NCBI RefSeq assembly: GCF_027923465.1 | Contig: NZ_BRLB01000021.1 | Location: forward strand, 1 to 64,000 | Reading direction: 5' to 3' | From: Vallitalea longa | GTDB lineage: Bacteria > Bacillota > Clostridia > Lachnospirales > Vallitaleaceae | DNA length: 64,000 nt | In this document: piece after piece, positions 37,604-46,287 of the stretch | How positions within the stretch are numbered: the stretch's first letter is position 1 | Layout: the number at the start of each line of letters is the position of its first letter | Position numbers and translations under genes: made by a program | The notes under the pieces: model-generated | Database searches by the model: none | What the model saw: only the letters and a program-made list of their open reading frames with translations | What the model was told of the DNA's origin: nothing

Positions 37604-38392
37604 ATGATAGATATTCATAGTCATATATTATTTGGAGTTGATGATGGTTCAGCTTCATTGGAGCAGACAATGTCAATGTTAAGGATTGCAGTAGATGAAG
37701 GTATCGAGTCAATAATAGCCACCCCTCATTATATTATAGGAGCGAATAAATATACTAAAGCTGATTTATTAAGCAGGTATGAGGAAGTATGTAACATCAT
37801 AGAGAAGGAAAATATACCTATTAAGCTCATGCTAGGTAATGAGTTGTTTGCTGATGCAATGCTACCTGATATGTTGGTTAATGGTGAGTGTTGTACTTTA
37901 GGGAACAGTAAATATGTTTTAGTTGAATTTTCACCAAGAACGGCGAAATATAGTATTAATAATCTGATTTATAATATTAGTTTGAAAGGCTATACACCTA
38001 TTATCGCTCATCCTGAAAGGACTTTTGCGCCAGATGATGTGGATACTATTCTGAAAGAGTTAGTAAAAAAAGGTTGCTATTTGCAGATGAATTCAGGATC
38101 TGTTACTGGTATATATGGGGAAAAAGTTAATAAGATAGCTATAGAGTTGCTAGATAGACATATGGTTCATTTTGTTGCAACAGATTCTCATACTCATAGA
38201 AGACGTTCACCAAGGGTTAAAAAAGCGTATGAGTTTGTTGAAAATAGATGTGGAGCTAGATATGCTGAGCAGATATTTAATGATAACGGATTGAAGGTAA
38301 TAAATGATAGTCTTATTGAATACGTTGAACCAAAAGATAAAATTAACAATGGGCTTATACATAAATTAAAATATATTTTTAACATGAACTAA
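37604..38392 (+). CDS. PHP-family protein-tyrosine phosphatase (CpsB/YwqE type)
   Basis: A 262-residue manganese-dependent phosphotyrosine phosphatase of the PHP fold. Metal-binding motifs are MIDIHSHILFGVDDGS at the N-terminus, ATPHYI near residue 41, AHPERTF near 140 and ATDSHTHRRR near 193. CpsB enzymes dephosphorylate the tyrosine cluster of the cognate CpsD kinase. The kinase and its membrane partner follow immediately (gaps of 26 and 2 bp), so the three form the usual capsule length-control module. AAGGAGGG precedes the ATG. Confidence 0.94.
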   Translation: MIDIHSHILFGVDDGSASLEQTMSMLRIAVDEGIESIIATPHYIIGANKYTKADLLSRYEEVCNIIEKENIPIKLMLGNELFADAMLPDMLVNGECCTLGNSKYVLVEFSPRTAKYSINNLIYNISLKGYTPIIAHPERTFAPDDVDTILKELVKKGCYLQMNSGSVTGIYGEKVNKIAIELLDRHMVHFVATDSHTHRRRSPRVKKAYEFVENRCGARYAEQIFNDNGLKVINDSLIEYVEPKDKINNGLIHKLKYIFNMN

Positions 38393-38418
38393 TAGACGAG
38401 CCAGAAGGAGACAAACTG

Positions 38419-39108
38419 ATGGAAAATGAGTATCAAGAGATAGATTTGAAAGAGCTTATACGTGTAGTAATTAAGAAATGGTGGATTATTGCGATATTTC
38501 TTGTAATAGGTACGATTTCCACATATCTTGTTACATCTTATTGTATGAAACCAGTCTATCAAGCTAAGACATCCTTATTTATTGGTAAGGAAAAAGGCAA
38601 CTTAGGAAGTATTTCTCTAGGGGATCTACAACTTAACAGTAAGTTGATAACAGATTATAGAGAGATAGCTAAGAGTAGGTTAATAGCTGATGAAGTAATT
38701 AGTAACCTTGATCTACAAATGGACCTAAAGACATTTAGATCTAATTTATCTATTAGTACAGTAAGTGATTCCAGGTTATTTACTGTCAATGTCAGTCATA
38801 TTAATCCTAAATTAGCGACAGATATAGCTAATGAATTAGCTAAAACATTAGTTGAGAAGGTATCAGAGATTATTGAGGTTCAGAACATCCAAGTTATTGA
38901 CAAGGCATTAGTTCCTACAAGCCCAATAAAACCTAACAAGAAATTGAATGTTGCAATAGCAGGAGTTCTATCAATCATGCTTGCATTATTTGTGATATTC
39001 TTAATTGAATACTTCGATAATACCGTTAAATCAGAAGAAGATGTAGAAAAGCATCTTGGTCTAACGGTAATTGGTGTTATACCTAAGTTTGAAGGGGAGG
39101 AACGATAA
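38419..39108 (+). CDS. Wzz-type chain-length/kinase-activator protein (CpsC/YwqC type)
   Basis: A 229-residue polysaccharide co-polymerase. TM1 lies at about residues 20-38 (WWIIAIFLVIGTISTYLVT) and TM2 at about 177-196 (NVAIAGVLSIMLALFVIFLIEYF). The extracellular Wzz domain lies between them and PTSPIKPNKKLN is the proline motif before TM2. The short cytoplasmic tail (SEEDVEKHLGLTVIGVIPKF) is the part that activates the tyrosine kinase in homologues. It is separated from the kinase by only 2 bp. Confidence 0.93.
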   Translation: MENEYQEIDLKELIRVVIKKWWIIAIFLVIGTISTYLVTSYCMKPVYQAKTSLFIGKEKGNLGSISLGDLQLNSKLITDYREIAKSRLIADEVISNLDLQMDLKTFRSNLSISTVSDSRLFTVNVSHINPKLATDIANELAKTLVEKVSEIIEVQNIQVIDKALVPTSPIKPNKKLNVAIAGVLSIMLALFVIFLIEYFDNTVKSEEDVEKHLGLTVIGVIPKFEGEER

Positions 39109-39110
39109 TT

Positions 39111-39833
39111 ATGGCAGATAATCTAATAACTTTCAAAGAACCGAAATCACCTATATCTGAATCATATAGGATGGTAAGAACTAATCTACATTATCTTAAT
39201 ATTGATAACAAGAACAAAGCTATCGTAGTAACAAGTTCTAATCCTGGTGAAGGTAAAACAACGACTATGGCTAATCTGGCTATTACAATGTCACAAGCTG
39301 GTCAGAAGGTATTATTAGTAGAATGTGACTTAAGAAAACCAAGAGTACATAAGACATTTGATTTAGATAATAATATGGGATTGGTTAATGTTATTGTTGA
39401 AAACAAATCTGTTAGGGACGTAATACATAAGATAGATTCTATTCCTAACCTTAATATAATAACTGCAGGACCTATACCACCTGATCCTGCTGAATTACTT
39501 CAATCTACTATGATGAAGGAATTGATTGATAAGTTTAAGAACGAATATGACGTAGTCCTATTTGATGCTCCACCTGTATGTAGTGTTACCGATGCAGCTA
39601 TCTTATCAAATCTAGTAGACGGAGTCATTCTAGTTGTAGCTTCAGGTGAAACTAACATTGAATCTGCCAAACTTGCTAAGAAATTATTACAAAAAGTACA
39701 TGCTAATATCTTAGGTGTAGTATTATCAAAAGCAGATATATCCAAAACTGGTGGATATTATTATCACTACTACGAATACGGAGAAGATGCTACAACTAAG
39801 AAACATAAGAAAAGAAAACACAAACGAAAATAA
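39111..39833 (+). CDS. CpsD/CapB-family tyrosine-protein kinase
   Basis: A 240-residue cytoplasmic BY-kinase. Walker A is TSSNPGEGKTTTMANLA (about residues 41-57), Walker A' is LLVECDLRKPRVHKTF and Walker B is VVLFDAPPV. The C-terminus has a tyrosine cluster, GGYYYHYYEYGED, followed by a very basic tail rich in Lys, Arg and His. Autophosphorylation of this cluster controls polymer length and export in related systems. The kinase acts with the CpsC-like protein and is reversed by the CpsB-like phosphatase upstream. A terminator follows. Confidence 0.95.
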   Translation: MADNLITFKEPKSPISESYRMVRTNLHYLNIDNKNKAIVVTSSNPGEGKTTTMANLAITMSQAGQKVLLVECDLRKPRVHKTFDLDNNMGLVNVIVENKSVRDVIHKIDSIPNLNIITAGPIPPDPAELLQSTMMKELIDKFKNEYDVVLFDAPPVCSVTDAAILSNLVDGVILVVASGETNIESAKLAKKLLQKVHANILGVVLSKADISKTGGYYYHYYEYGEDATTKKHKKRKHKRK

Positions 39834-39852
39834 AACATATACTAATATACTC

Positions 39853-39879
39853 AAGGTTCTTATATCAAGGACCTTTTTT
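39853..39879 (+). terminator. Terminator closing the polysaccharide region
   Basis: AAGGTTCTT (39853-39861) pairs with AAGGACCTT (39867-39875) with one G-T pair, followed by a run of T. It lies 20 bp after the kinase stop codon. Confidence 0.8.
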
Positions 39880-40028
39880 AATATTTAAATATTCTTATTG
39901 ACATGATAGATTTTCCTGATATAATAATCCAGCCTAGAAGATACATGTGATTTGATTAACTATATGGTTAATCAAGTGACTGTGTATTGCTCTATATGGC
40001 CGATTATTATGAAAGGAAGTGTCTTATT

Positions 40029-40841
40029 TTGAACATTTATGTTTTTAAGGCGAACGTATACAAATATTTTATAACTTTGTATCGAGCCTATCCAAGAAGT
40101 TTTTTTATATCCAGTATACTATCTATAACCTATACCCTTCTTTATTCTTTTATTCTGTACGAATATGTTTTTGATGGTCAGGTTGACAGTGCTTTTGTAA
40201 GTCAAGTAGGAACCAGCAATTATATGGGTTACATATTAGTAGGGGCTATGGTATATTCTTTTACCGTAAGTACTTTACTTAATGTCAGCAGAAGTCTTAT
40301 TACTGAAAAAAGATTAGGGACATTGGAAAGTGTAATGCTGGCACCATATAATAGAGGCTTATACTTCTTAGCTTATATGGTAGCCCAGACAATCCATACC
40401 TTTGGAGAATTGGTTTTCGCTATACCTATTCTATTATTATTCAGAGTAAGATTCGCTTATTTTGATTTCCTATCATTCTTAGTGGTTCTAATAATATCAC
40501 TATTTGCTTTTTTGGGACTTTCATTACTATTAGCTAATCTGATGTTGTATACGAGAGATACATATATATCACAGAATACTTTATTTACAGTGATGTTTTT
40601 AATATGTGGGATTAATTTTCCTATAACGTATTTACCTGATTTTGTGTCTAAGATATCTTATTTCATACCAGTTACTCATTCTATAGAGCTATTTAGAGGG
40701 ATATTATTAAGAGGGGAGACTGTAGGAACTCAGATAAATTCAGTTGTTGCATTAATATTACAAGGTTTTGTATATACGGTAATAGGTTTTTTAACACTAA
40801 AAAAAGTGGAAAAGATTGCACTTGAAAAAGTTGATGGATGA
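40029..40841 (+). CDS. ABC-2 type transporter permease
   Basis: A roughly 270-residue polytopic permease with six predicted membrane helices, of the ABC-2 (NodJ/drug export) family. I place the start at TTG 40029, because AGGAAG at 40014-40019 gives a 9-nt spacing; an upstream in-frame ATG at 39987 has no such site. Characteristic segments are TEKRLGTLESVMLAPYNRGLYFLAYM and ISQNTLFTVMFLICGINFPITYLP. It forms an exporter with the ATPase (16 bp downstream) and a second permease. The substrate is unknown, possibly a lipid, drug or polymer. Confidence 0.85.
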   Translation: MNIYVFKANVYKYFITLYRAYPRSFFISSILSITYTLLYSFILYEYVFDGQVDSAFVSQVGTSNYMGYILVGAMVYSFTVSTLLNVSRSLITEKRLGTLESVMLAPYNRGLYFLAYMVAQTIHTFGELVFAIPILLLFRVRFAYFDFLSFLVVLIISLFAFLGLSLLLANLMLYTRDTYISQNTLFTVMFLICGINFPITYLPDFVSKISYFIPVTHSIELFRGILLRGETVGTQINSVVALILQGFVYTVIGFLTLKKVEKIALEKVDG

Positions 40842-40856
40842 AAGGATTGATTATAT

Positions 40857-41648
40857 ATGATAAAAGTTAGGGATTTGACTAAAGTATATGTTGTAAAAGA
40901 AAAGAAAGGTTTTTTGAAGAAGAGTAAAAAACACTTAGCAGCAGTTGATAAACTTAGTTTCAATATAAAAAAAGGTGAGATTACTGGATTGTTAGGTATT
41001 AATGGTGCTGGTAAAACAACTACAGTTAAGATGCTTTCAACTCTCCTTGAACCTACAGAAGGTGATATATCATACGATGGTAAGTATCTTAAGAAGAATG
41101 AAAAATTGATTAAGAGAAAAGTCAATATGATAGCTGGTGGAGAGAGAATGATATATTGGAGGTTGACTGCTAAAGAAAACCTTAGATATTTTGGGAGTAT
41201 GTATGGTTTGCATGGTAAAGAGTTGCAAGAGAGAATGGAGTATTTATTAGAGCTAGTGGGGCTACAGGATAAAGCGGATATTCCTGTAGAGAAATTTTCT
41301 AAGGGTATGAAGCAGAGATTGCAGATTGCAAGAGGTCTGATTAATGATCCTGATTATATTTTCTTGGATGAACCTACTCTTGGACTTGATGTTCAGATAG
41401 CTAAAGAAATGAGAGAGTTTTTTGTTAGATTAGTGAAAGAGGATAATAAAGGTATTCTATTGACGACTCATTATATGAAGGAAGTCGAAGAGCTATGCAG
41501 ATATATCTATATTTTGAATGAGGGAAAGTTATTGAGAGAAGGGACTGTTAAAGATATAACTAAATTGTCTACAGCGAAAGATAGTAAATTAGAGAATGTT
41601 CTATTGAAGATGGCACAAGATGTAAATAAACAAAGGGACGTGATATAA
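40857..41648 (+). CDS. ABC transporter ATP-binding protein
   Basis: A 263-residue NatA/CcmA-like ATPase. Walker A is GINGAGKTT near residue 45-53, the signature is FSKGMKQRLQIARGL (a Ser-Lys-Gly variant common in export ATPases) and Walker B is YIFLDEPTLGLD. An insertion of basic residues (KEKKGFLKKSKKH) near residues 13-25 precedes the first core strand. It lies between two dissimilar permeases, with the second starting directly after its stop codon, which suggests a heterodimeric exporter. Confidence 0.95.
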   Translation: MIKVRDLTKVYVVKEKKGFLKKSKKHLAAVDKLSFNIKKGEITGLLGINGAGKTTTVKMLSTLLEPTEGDISYDGKYLKKNEKLIKRKVNMIAGGERMIYWRLTAKENLRYFGSMYGLHGKELQERMEYLLELVGLQDKADIPVEKFSKGMKQRLQIARGLINDPDYIFLDEPTLGLDVQIAKEMREFFVRLVKEDNKGILLTTHYMKEVEELCRYIYILNEGKLLREGTVKDITKLSTAKDSKLENVLLKMAQDVNKQRDVI

Positions 41649-42464
41649 ATGAATTTCATTAGATTGGTATTGGCTAATGTCAGAGCACAATATAAAAATT
41701 ATTTTTTTAGTAAGAGGATTTATCTATCTCTATTCATATGGCCTGTTATTGAATTCATAAATATCTATTATACATATAAACCTTTCAATAATGATATTCT
41801 GTTAAATAAGATAGGTTTGAAGCATGATGAAGAAATATATCTATATCTATTGATTGGATTTGTTGCTATGAGATTTTTCTATACACTCATACAATCTGCA
41901 TGGCAATCAAGTTATCTATTAAGATATTCTGGGGCATTAGAATTGATATATATGTCTCCATCCAGTAGAATGGCTATGCTCATAGGTAATAGTATAGCTT
42001 CATTATTTGGAAGTGTTTGGATGTTCATAATATTTGCATCTGGTATGATTGTGATTTTCAAAGATTTTCTACAGATTAATATTCTATCAGCTCTAGTCAG
42101 TATATTGTTATTATGTGTTTTGGCTGTTATCTGGGGCGTATTCTTGAATAGTTTGTTTTTATTATCACGAGATAGTGGATTTTTATATACAATATTTCAA
42201 GGACCCATTGATATGTTTACAGGTGCTAAAATGCCATTTAGTTATATGCCATTATGGGCTAAGATCATTGGATATATATTTCCTCTTACATATATAATAA
42301 TAGTTCTTAGAAAAGCATTAATGTATGATGCAGGATTTGTTGAGCTGTTACCAGATTTTATAATATGTTCTCTCATAGGAACGTTTTTATTAATAATCTC
42401 ACATTTGATGATGAAAATCGGTGAGAGAAATGCAATGGAAAACGGCACAGCAACATTATTTTAA
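41649..42464 (+). CDS. ABC-2 type transporter permease (second subunit)
   Basis: A 271-residue membrane protein with about six helices. The fold is like that of the first permease but the sequence is distinct. Segments include YLYLLIGFVAMRFFYTLIQSAW, GALELIYMSPSSRMAMLIGNSIAS and the helix 5/6 region GFLYTIFQGPIDMFTGAKMPFSYMPLWAKIIGYIFPLTY. The ATG follows the ATPase stop codon without a gap, indicating translational coupling. A consensus promoter for the next gene starts 70 bp downstream, so the exporter operon probably ends here, although no strong terminator is seen. Confidence 0.88.
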   Translation: MNFIRLVLANVRAQYKNYFFSKRIYLSLFIWPVIEFINIYYTYKPFNNDILLNKIGLKHDEEIYLYLLIGFVAMRFFYTLIQSAWQSSYLLRYSGALELIYMSPSSRMAMLIGNSIASLFGSVWMFIIFASGMIVIFKDFLQINILSALVSILLLCVLAVIWGVFLNSLFLLSRDSGFLYTIFQGPIDMFTGAKMPFSYMPLWAKIIGYIFPLTYIIIVLRKALMYDAGFVELLPDFIICSLIGTFLLIISHLMMKIGERNAMENGTATLF

Positions 42465-42533
42465 TATGTGTTGCATATATCTGAATAGTGCAATGTAGTT
42501 TATTGAAAAACAATAAATAATTATTAATAAACA

Positions 42534-42562
42534 TTGACATTTTACTTGTATAACAATATAAT
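42534..42562 (+). promoter_or_regulatory. Perfect consensus promoter for the FAD oxidoreductase
   Basis: TTGACA (42534-42539), a 17-bp spacer and TATAAT (42557-42562) match the sigma-A consensus exactly. The TTG that could be read as an early start codon for the next gene is the -35 box itself. Confidence 0.85.
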
Positions 42563-42611
42563 AAATGTAAATCTTGAAGTTATTATTAATATGAGTAAAG
42601 GAGTCAATAGC

Positions 42612-43682
42612 ATGTATGATGTAGTTGTAATAGGTGCAGGACCAGCAGGTTCAACTTTAGCTAGAATGCTTAATAAAGGGTTTAAGGTTCTGATACTTGA
42701 TAAAAGGAATCTTAATGATAATAGTGATTACATGAGAGAAAAATGCTGTGGAGGTCTTATTGCTCCAGATGCACAGAAAATGTTAGCTCATCTAGGTATA
42801 GGTATTCCAGAAGAAGTCTTGACAGGACCTCAGATGTTCAGCGTTAAGTCTATAGATTTTGATAATAGATTGGTAAGACATTATCAGAGACATTATATAA
42901 ATGTGGATAGAGAGAAGTTTGACAGATGGCTTGTATCTCTTATACCTCATTCTGTTGATATAAAGTTTAATTGTATATTCAAATCTTTTAAAAAACAAGA
43001 TGGTTATATCGAAGTTAAATATAGAGATGATGATAGAGAACATATTGTAAAGACTAAGATATTAGTGGGAGCGGATGGTGCTATATCAAGAGTAAGGAAA
43101 CAGGCTTTTACTCATGGTGCTATACCTGATACATATGTTTCTATCCAAAGATGGTATAAAACTAATAATGAAATGCCATATTATACATCTATATTTGACA
43201 GAGATATAACTGATTTTTATTCATGGATAATACAGAAAGGCAAATATTTGTTAATAGGTTCTGCTATACCTGATGATAATGAAGCTAATAAGAAATTTGA
43301 TTTGATGATAGATAGGCTTAGAGATTATGGATTTGATATAGGTGAAGAGTGTAAGAGAACAGGAACTATGATTATGAGAACTAGGAGACTCAAGCAGATT
43401 AAAACAACTAATGCTAATATTGCTTTAATAGGTGAAGCAGCAGGATTCATAAGTCCTAGTTCTGCTGAAGGGATAAGTTATGCACTTAAGAGCGGAGCGA
43501 TGTTAGCACATAGTATTAATAAATGTAATGTTGATTTTGCCAGAGATTATAATATTAGAATTAAAAGTATCAAATCAAATATTATTATCAAGAACATAAA
43601 AGCTTCAATAATGTATAATAGATTTCTCAGAAAAATTATTATGATTTCAAAAGTATTAAGTATGAATGTGGAAGATGTATGA
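42612..43682 (+). CDS. FAD-dependent oxidoreductase, geranylgeranyl-reductase family
   Basis: A 356-residue flavoprotein of the geranylgeranyl reductase-like family. The FAD-binding motif DVVVIGAGPAGSTLARML begins at residue 3, KCCGGLIAPDAQKML follows and the second dinucleotide motif is LVGADGAISRVRK. ANIALIGEAAGFISPSSAEGISYALKSG contains the GD/GE flavin-contact signature. ATG 42612 lies 8 nt after AAAGGAG; any earlier start would lie in the promoter. Related proteins reduce polyprenyl chains or act on quinone-like compounds; the substrate here is unknown. It is probably monocistronic. Confidence 0.88.
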   Translation: MYDVVVIGAGPAGSTLARMLNKGFKVLILDKRNLNDNSDYMREKCCGGLIAPDAQKMLAHLGIGIPEEVLTGPQMFSVKSIDFDNRLVRHYQRHYINVDREKFDRWLVSLIPHSVDIKFNCIFKSFKKQDGYIEVKYRDDDREHIVKTKILVGADGAISRVRKQAFTHGAIPDTYVSIQRWYKTNNEMPYYTSIFDRDITDFYSWIIQKGKYLLIGSAIPDDNEANKKFDLMIDRLRDYGFDIGEECKRTGTMIMRTRRLKQIKTTNANIALIGEAAGFISPSSAEGISYALKSGAMLAHSINKCNVDFARDYNIRIKSIKSNIIIKNIKASIMYNRFLRKIIMISKVLSMNVEDV

Positions 43683-43687
43683 CTCAA

Positions 43688-43716
43688 TTGACAAAAAGAT
43701 GTACTTTAAATATAAT
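43688..43716 (+). promoter_or_regulatory. Perfect consensus promoter for the GNAT-MBL gene group
   Basis: TTGACA (43688-43693), a 17-bp spacer and TATAAT (43711-43716) again match the consensus fully. The leader of about 100 nt contains a weak AT-rich hairpin, ACTTATTA (43737-43744) with TAATAAGT (43760-43767). Confidence 0.8.
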
Positions 43717-43823
43717 TATTATATGTGATTTAAACGACTTATTATATTGAATCTGGTAATAATAAGTATTATAATAAAAGCTTAGTTACATTATAAAATT
43801 TATATAATAGATTAGGGGTATTA

Positions 43824-44369
43824 ATGATGAATGGAGAAGGTCTGATTATACGTGAATTAGAGTTAAATGATATTAAAGAAAATTTACTAGACAACTACAG
43901 TAGATACCAAGAAATAAATAAAGCATGGTGTATAGAGAATAATAAGAAGATCATAAAAGACATGAATATGATTGAAGATTGGAATTATGATGCAATACAA
44001 AAAGTGATTAAAGAGTTAAAGGATAATATCATGAATCACGGTAAAGTATTTGCAGCTTATATAGAAAATAAGTTGATAGGATTCGCATCATTAAGTGGTG
44101 TATTGTATGGAGAAAATAATCAATATCTGAAATTATCCAAAATACAAGTTTCCAACGATTGTAGAGGCAAAGGTATAGGTAAAAAATTATTTGATTGTTG
44201 TATAGATGAAGCAAAAAGACATGGAGCAAAGAAAATCTATATTTCAGGTAATCCTGCTGTAGAAACTCAAGGATTCTACAAGTCAATAGGATGTGTTGAT
44301 GCAACATGGATAGATAGACGACAGGTAGAATTAGAACCTTATGATTGTCAGTTAGAATATGTCCTATAA
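43824..44369 (+). CDS. GNAT-family N-acetyltransferase
   Basis: A 181-residue GCN5-related acetyltransferase. The acetyl-CoA binding motif A is clear in LKLSKIQVSNDCRGKGIGKKLFDCCIDEAKRHGAKKIYISGNP, with the R-x-x-G-x-G/A pyrophosphate loop (RGKGIGK) near residue 119. The region before it (KVFAAYIENKLIGFASL) is the usual beta-4 strand. ATG 43824 or 43827 can serve as start, both after AGGGGTA. The acceptor is unknown. It lies 19 bp before a metallo-beta-lactamase-fold hydrolase. Confidence 0.9.
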   Translation: MMNGEGLIIRELELNDIKENLLDNYSRYQEINKAWCIENNKKIIKDMNMIEDWNYDAIQKVIKELKDNIMNHGKVFAAYIENKLIGFASLSGVLYGENNQYLKLSKIQVSNDCRGKGIGKKLFDCCIDEAKRHGAKKIYISGNPAVETQGFYKSIGCVDATWIDRRQVELEPYDCQLEYVL

Positions 44370-44388
44370 TAATTGAATGGAGGGTAAA

Positions 44389-45135
44389 ATGGTACATACT
44401 AAAGTTGGTAATAGAGGAATACTCTTTACTTTTGATGAATTGAACAAGCCGCCATATGATTGTGTAACCAATGTATATGTTATAATAGGAGTGGATAATT
44501 ATTTCATCTGCGATACTTATCTAGGCAAGTATTATATGAGAAAAATCAAGAAATTCCTTGAAGATAATTATGGTAGTAAGGATTGTATTGTCTTTAATTC
44601 TCATAGTCACTGGGATCACATATGGGGAAATAGTGAATTCAGCAATGACATGATAATAGCACATGAGAAATGCAGAGATTACATTAGTATAAATGGCAAG
44701 CAGGAATTAGAGGAAAACATAAGTTTCACTAAGGAGAATATTGAAATAGTACTTCCTAACATAACATTTTCATCTAGCATAACATTTCATGAAGAAGGAT
44801 TGAAATTCTTTCATAGCCCTGGACATAGTGAGGATTCCAGTTCATGTTATGATATGATAGATAATACATTATTTGTAGGAGATAATGTAGATGATCCAAT
44901 ACCATCTAGCATGGATAGTAATGATCTAGATAAATACTTGGATACTCTTAATCATTATCTGACCTACCAAGCACATAGAGTTGTTCAGAGTCATGGGAAA
45001 GTGATTGACGAGAACGTTATAAGAAGTAATATTGATTATATAAATAAACTCAAGAATAATGAATTTATGGAATTTCAATCAGAGGAAGTGATTAAGAAAC
45101 ATAAAGATAATCTTAAGTTCTTAAACATTGACTAA
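44389..45135 (+). CDS. MBL-fold metallo-hydrolase
   Basis: A 248-residue metallo-beta-lactamase-fold hydrolase. The zinc motif is SHSHWDHIWG near residue 67-76, HSPGHSEDSSS carries the next His ligand and DNTLFVGDNVDDP the bridging Asp. A C-terminal His is in VVQSHGKV. ATG 44389 follows GGAGGG at 44379-44384; the ATG at 44377 overlaps that site. Family members hydrolyse thioesters, lactones or phosphodiesters. Nothing here points to beta-lactams. Confidence 0.9.
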   Translation: MVHTKVGNRGILFTFDELNKPPYDCVTNVYVIIGVDNYFICDTYLGKYYMRKIKKFLEDNYGSKDCIVFNSHSHWDHIWGNSEFSNDMIIAHEKCRDYISINGKQELEENISFTKENIEIVLPNITFSSSITFHEEGLKFFHSPGHSEDSSSCYDMIDNTLFVGDNVDDPIPSSMDSNDLDKYLDTLNHYLTYQAHRVVQSHGKVIDENVIRSNIDYINKLKNNEFMEFQSEEVIKKHKDNLKFLNID

Positions 45136-45197
45136 TATATCAGTCATGAATAAGTAATAAGTGATAGTAGAAATATAATGATAGGATAGGTGAGAAT

Positions 45198-46247
45198 ATG
45201 AAAGGATCAAGAAGAATAATTTTATTACTAGGAATTATATTAACAGTGACATTTAGAATCAACAGTATAACTGTTAGTTGTGAAGAGAGTGAGATTGATA
45301 AATACTCTAGCTATAGATTGCTTTCAATAACAGCAAAACAGTTTTGTAATGGTACTGTCTTGGATAATGATGGGAAAGTCTGGTATGTACGTGGAGGAGG
45401 AATGGCAGTAGGATATTGTTTAGAGGGTCCTGATGAAATCCCTGGAATGGTTAATGCAGTATTGATTGGTGATAAAATAAGTTTATTAAGTAATGGAACT
45501 ATATGGAGCTGGAACGTATATCCAATGGTCGAACATCAGTTAGGAGTGTTGCCTGATAATCTAGCAGTATCAGATATCGTTAAAATTTTTAATTATGATG
45601 ATTATATATTCATTCTAGATAATAAAGGAGTATTATATTATATATATAGTTATGATAAGAAAATAGAAATGGGTTGTAACAGTTTTGGAATAACTAAGTT
45701 GCTAGAAAATGTAAAAGATATAGGTTATGGTTACATGTTGGACAATAATGGTAAAGTTTATTGGTTTGATATTACAAATGAAAATAATAAGGAAACTATT
45801 AAGCTTAATTTTGTTATGGATAATGTAAAACAATTGGTCTCAGGAGAGTATTACTCCTCATTATGTCTTAATAACAGCGGTGAGGTTTTTGGTTTAAATA
45901 ATATAAAAGATATTAAAAAGGATAATTTAAGTTTACCAGTTAAGCTTACTTATATACCATTAATGAGAATGCTTTTTGATACTTGTAATCCATCTATTAT
46001 TTTTGATTCAGTAGGAGAAGATATGGATGGAAATCTTGTTGGATTAAGATTTGGTAGTTATCCTATAGAAACTGAAAATCGTATAGAATATAAAAAACTA
46101 ATTATTTATGATTATAGAGATATATTTATCCTAAATAGTAGACATGTTATTATAGTAAGAAATGATAATACTGTAAAAGATTGGTTTGCATGTTTTCCTA
46201 ATGAATTTGATTTCATAAGCCCTGAAAATTTAGATAAACAGAAATAA
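45198..46247 (+). CDS. Secreted RCC1-like repeat protein
   Basis: A 349-residue protein with a probable signal peptide at residues 1-29 (KGSRRIILLLGIILTVTF, then small polar residues). The rest contains about five to seven repeats of the form LxNxGxVYxxG, for example VLDNDGKVWYVRG, LLSNGTIWSWN, ILDNKGVLYYIY, MLDNNGKVYWF and CLNNSGEVFGLN. This matches an RCC1-like beta-propeller. Bacterial RCC1-like proteins are usually surface or secreted binding modules. AGGTGAG precedes the ATG. No enzymatic residues are evident and the ligand is unknown. Confidence 0.75.
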   Translation: MKGSRRIILLLGIILTVTFRINSITVSCEESEIDKYSSYRLLSITAKQFCNGTVLDNDGKVWYVRGGGMAVGYCLEGPDEIPGMVNAVLIGDKISLLSNGTIWSWNVYPMVEHQLGVLPDNLAVSDIVKIFNYDDYIFILDNKGVLYYIYSYDKKIEMGCNSFGITKLLENVKDIGYGYMLDNNGKVYWFDITNENNKETIKLNFVMDNVKQLVSGEYYSSLCLNNSGEVFGLNNIKDIKKDNLSLPVKLTYIPLMRMLFDTCNPSIIFDSVGEDMDGNLVGLRFGSYPIETENRIEYKKLIIYDYRDIFILNSRHVIIVRNDNTVKDWFACFPNEFDFISPENLDKQK

Positions 46248-46287
46248 ATTATAAAAATAGTACTATAGACAAAGTGGGAGTGTGATT

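Noticed and set aside
39987-40028. N-terminal extension of the first ABC-2 permease from ATG 39987
   Set aside because: The ribosome binding site AGGAAG lies inside this stretch and fits TTG 40029; the extra residues look unlike the family N-terminus.
42499-42517. TTTATTG-AAAAA-CAATAAA as terminator of the ABC exporter operon
   Set aside because: The 7-bp stem is almost entirely A-T and no T tract follows, so it is too weak to call.
42534-42611. N-terminal extension of the FAD oxidoreductase from TTG 42534
   Set aside because: The region is a perfect promoter, and ATG 42612 has an ideal ribosome binding site directly before the FAD motif.
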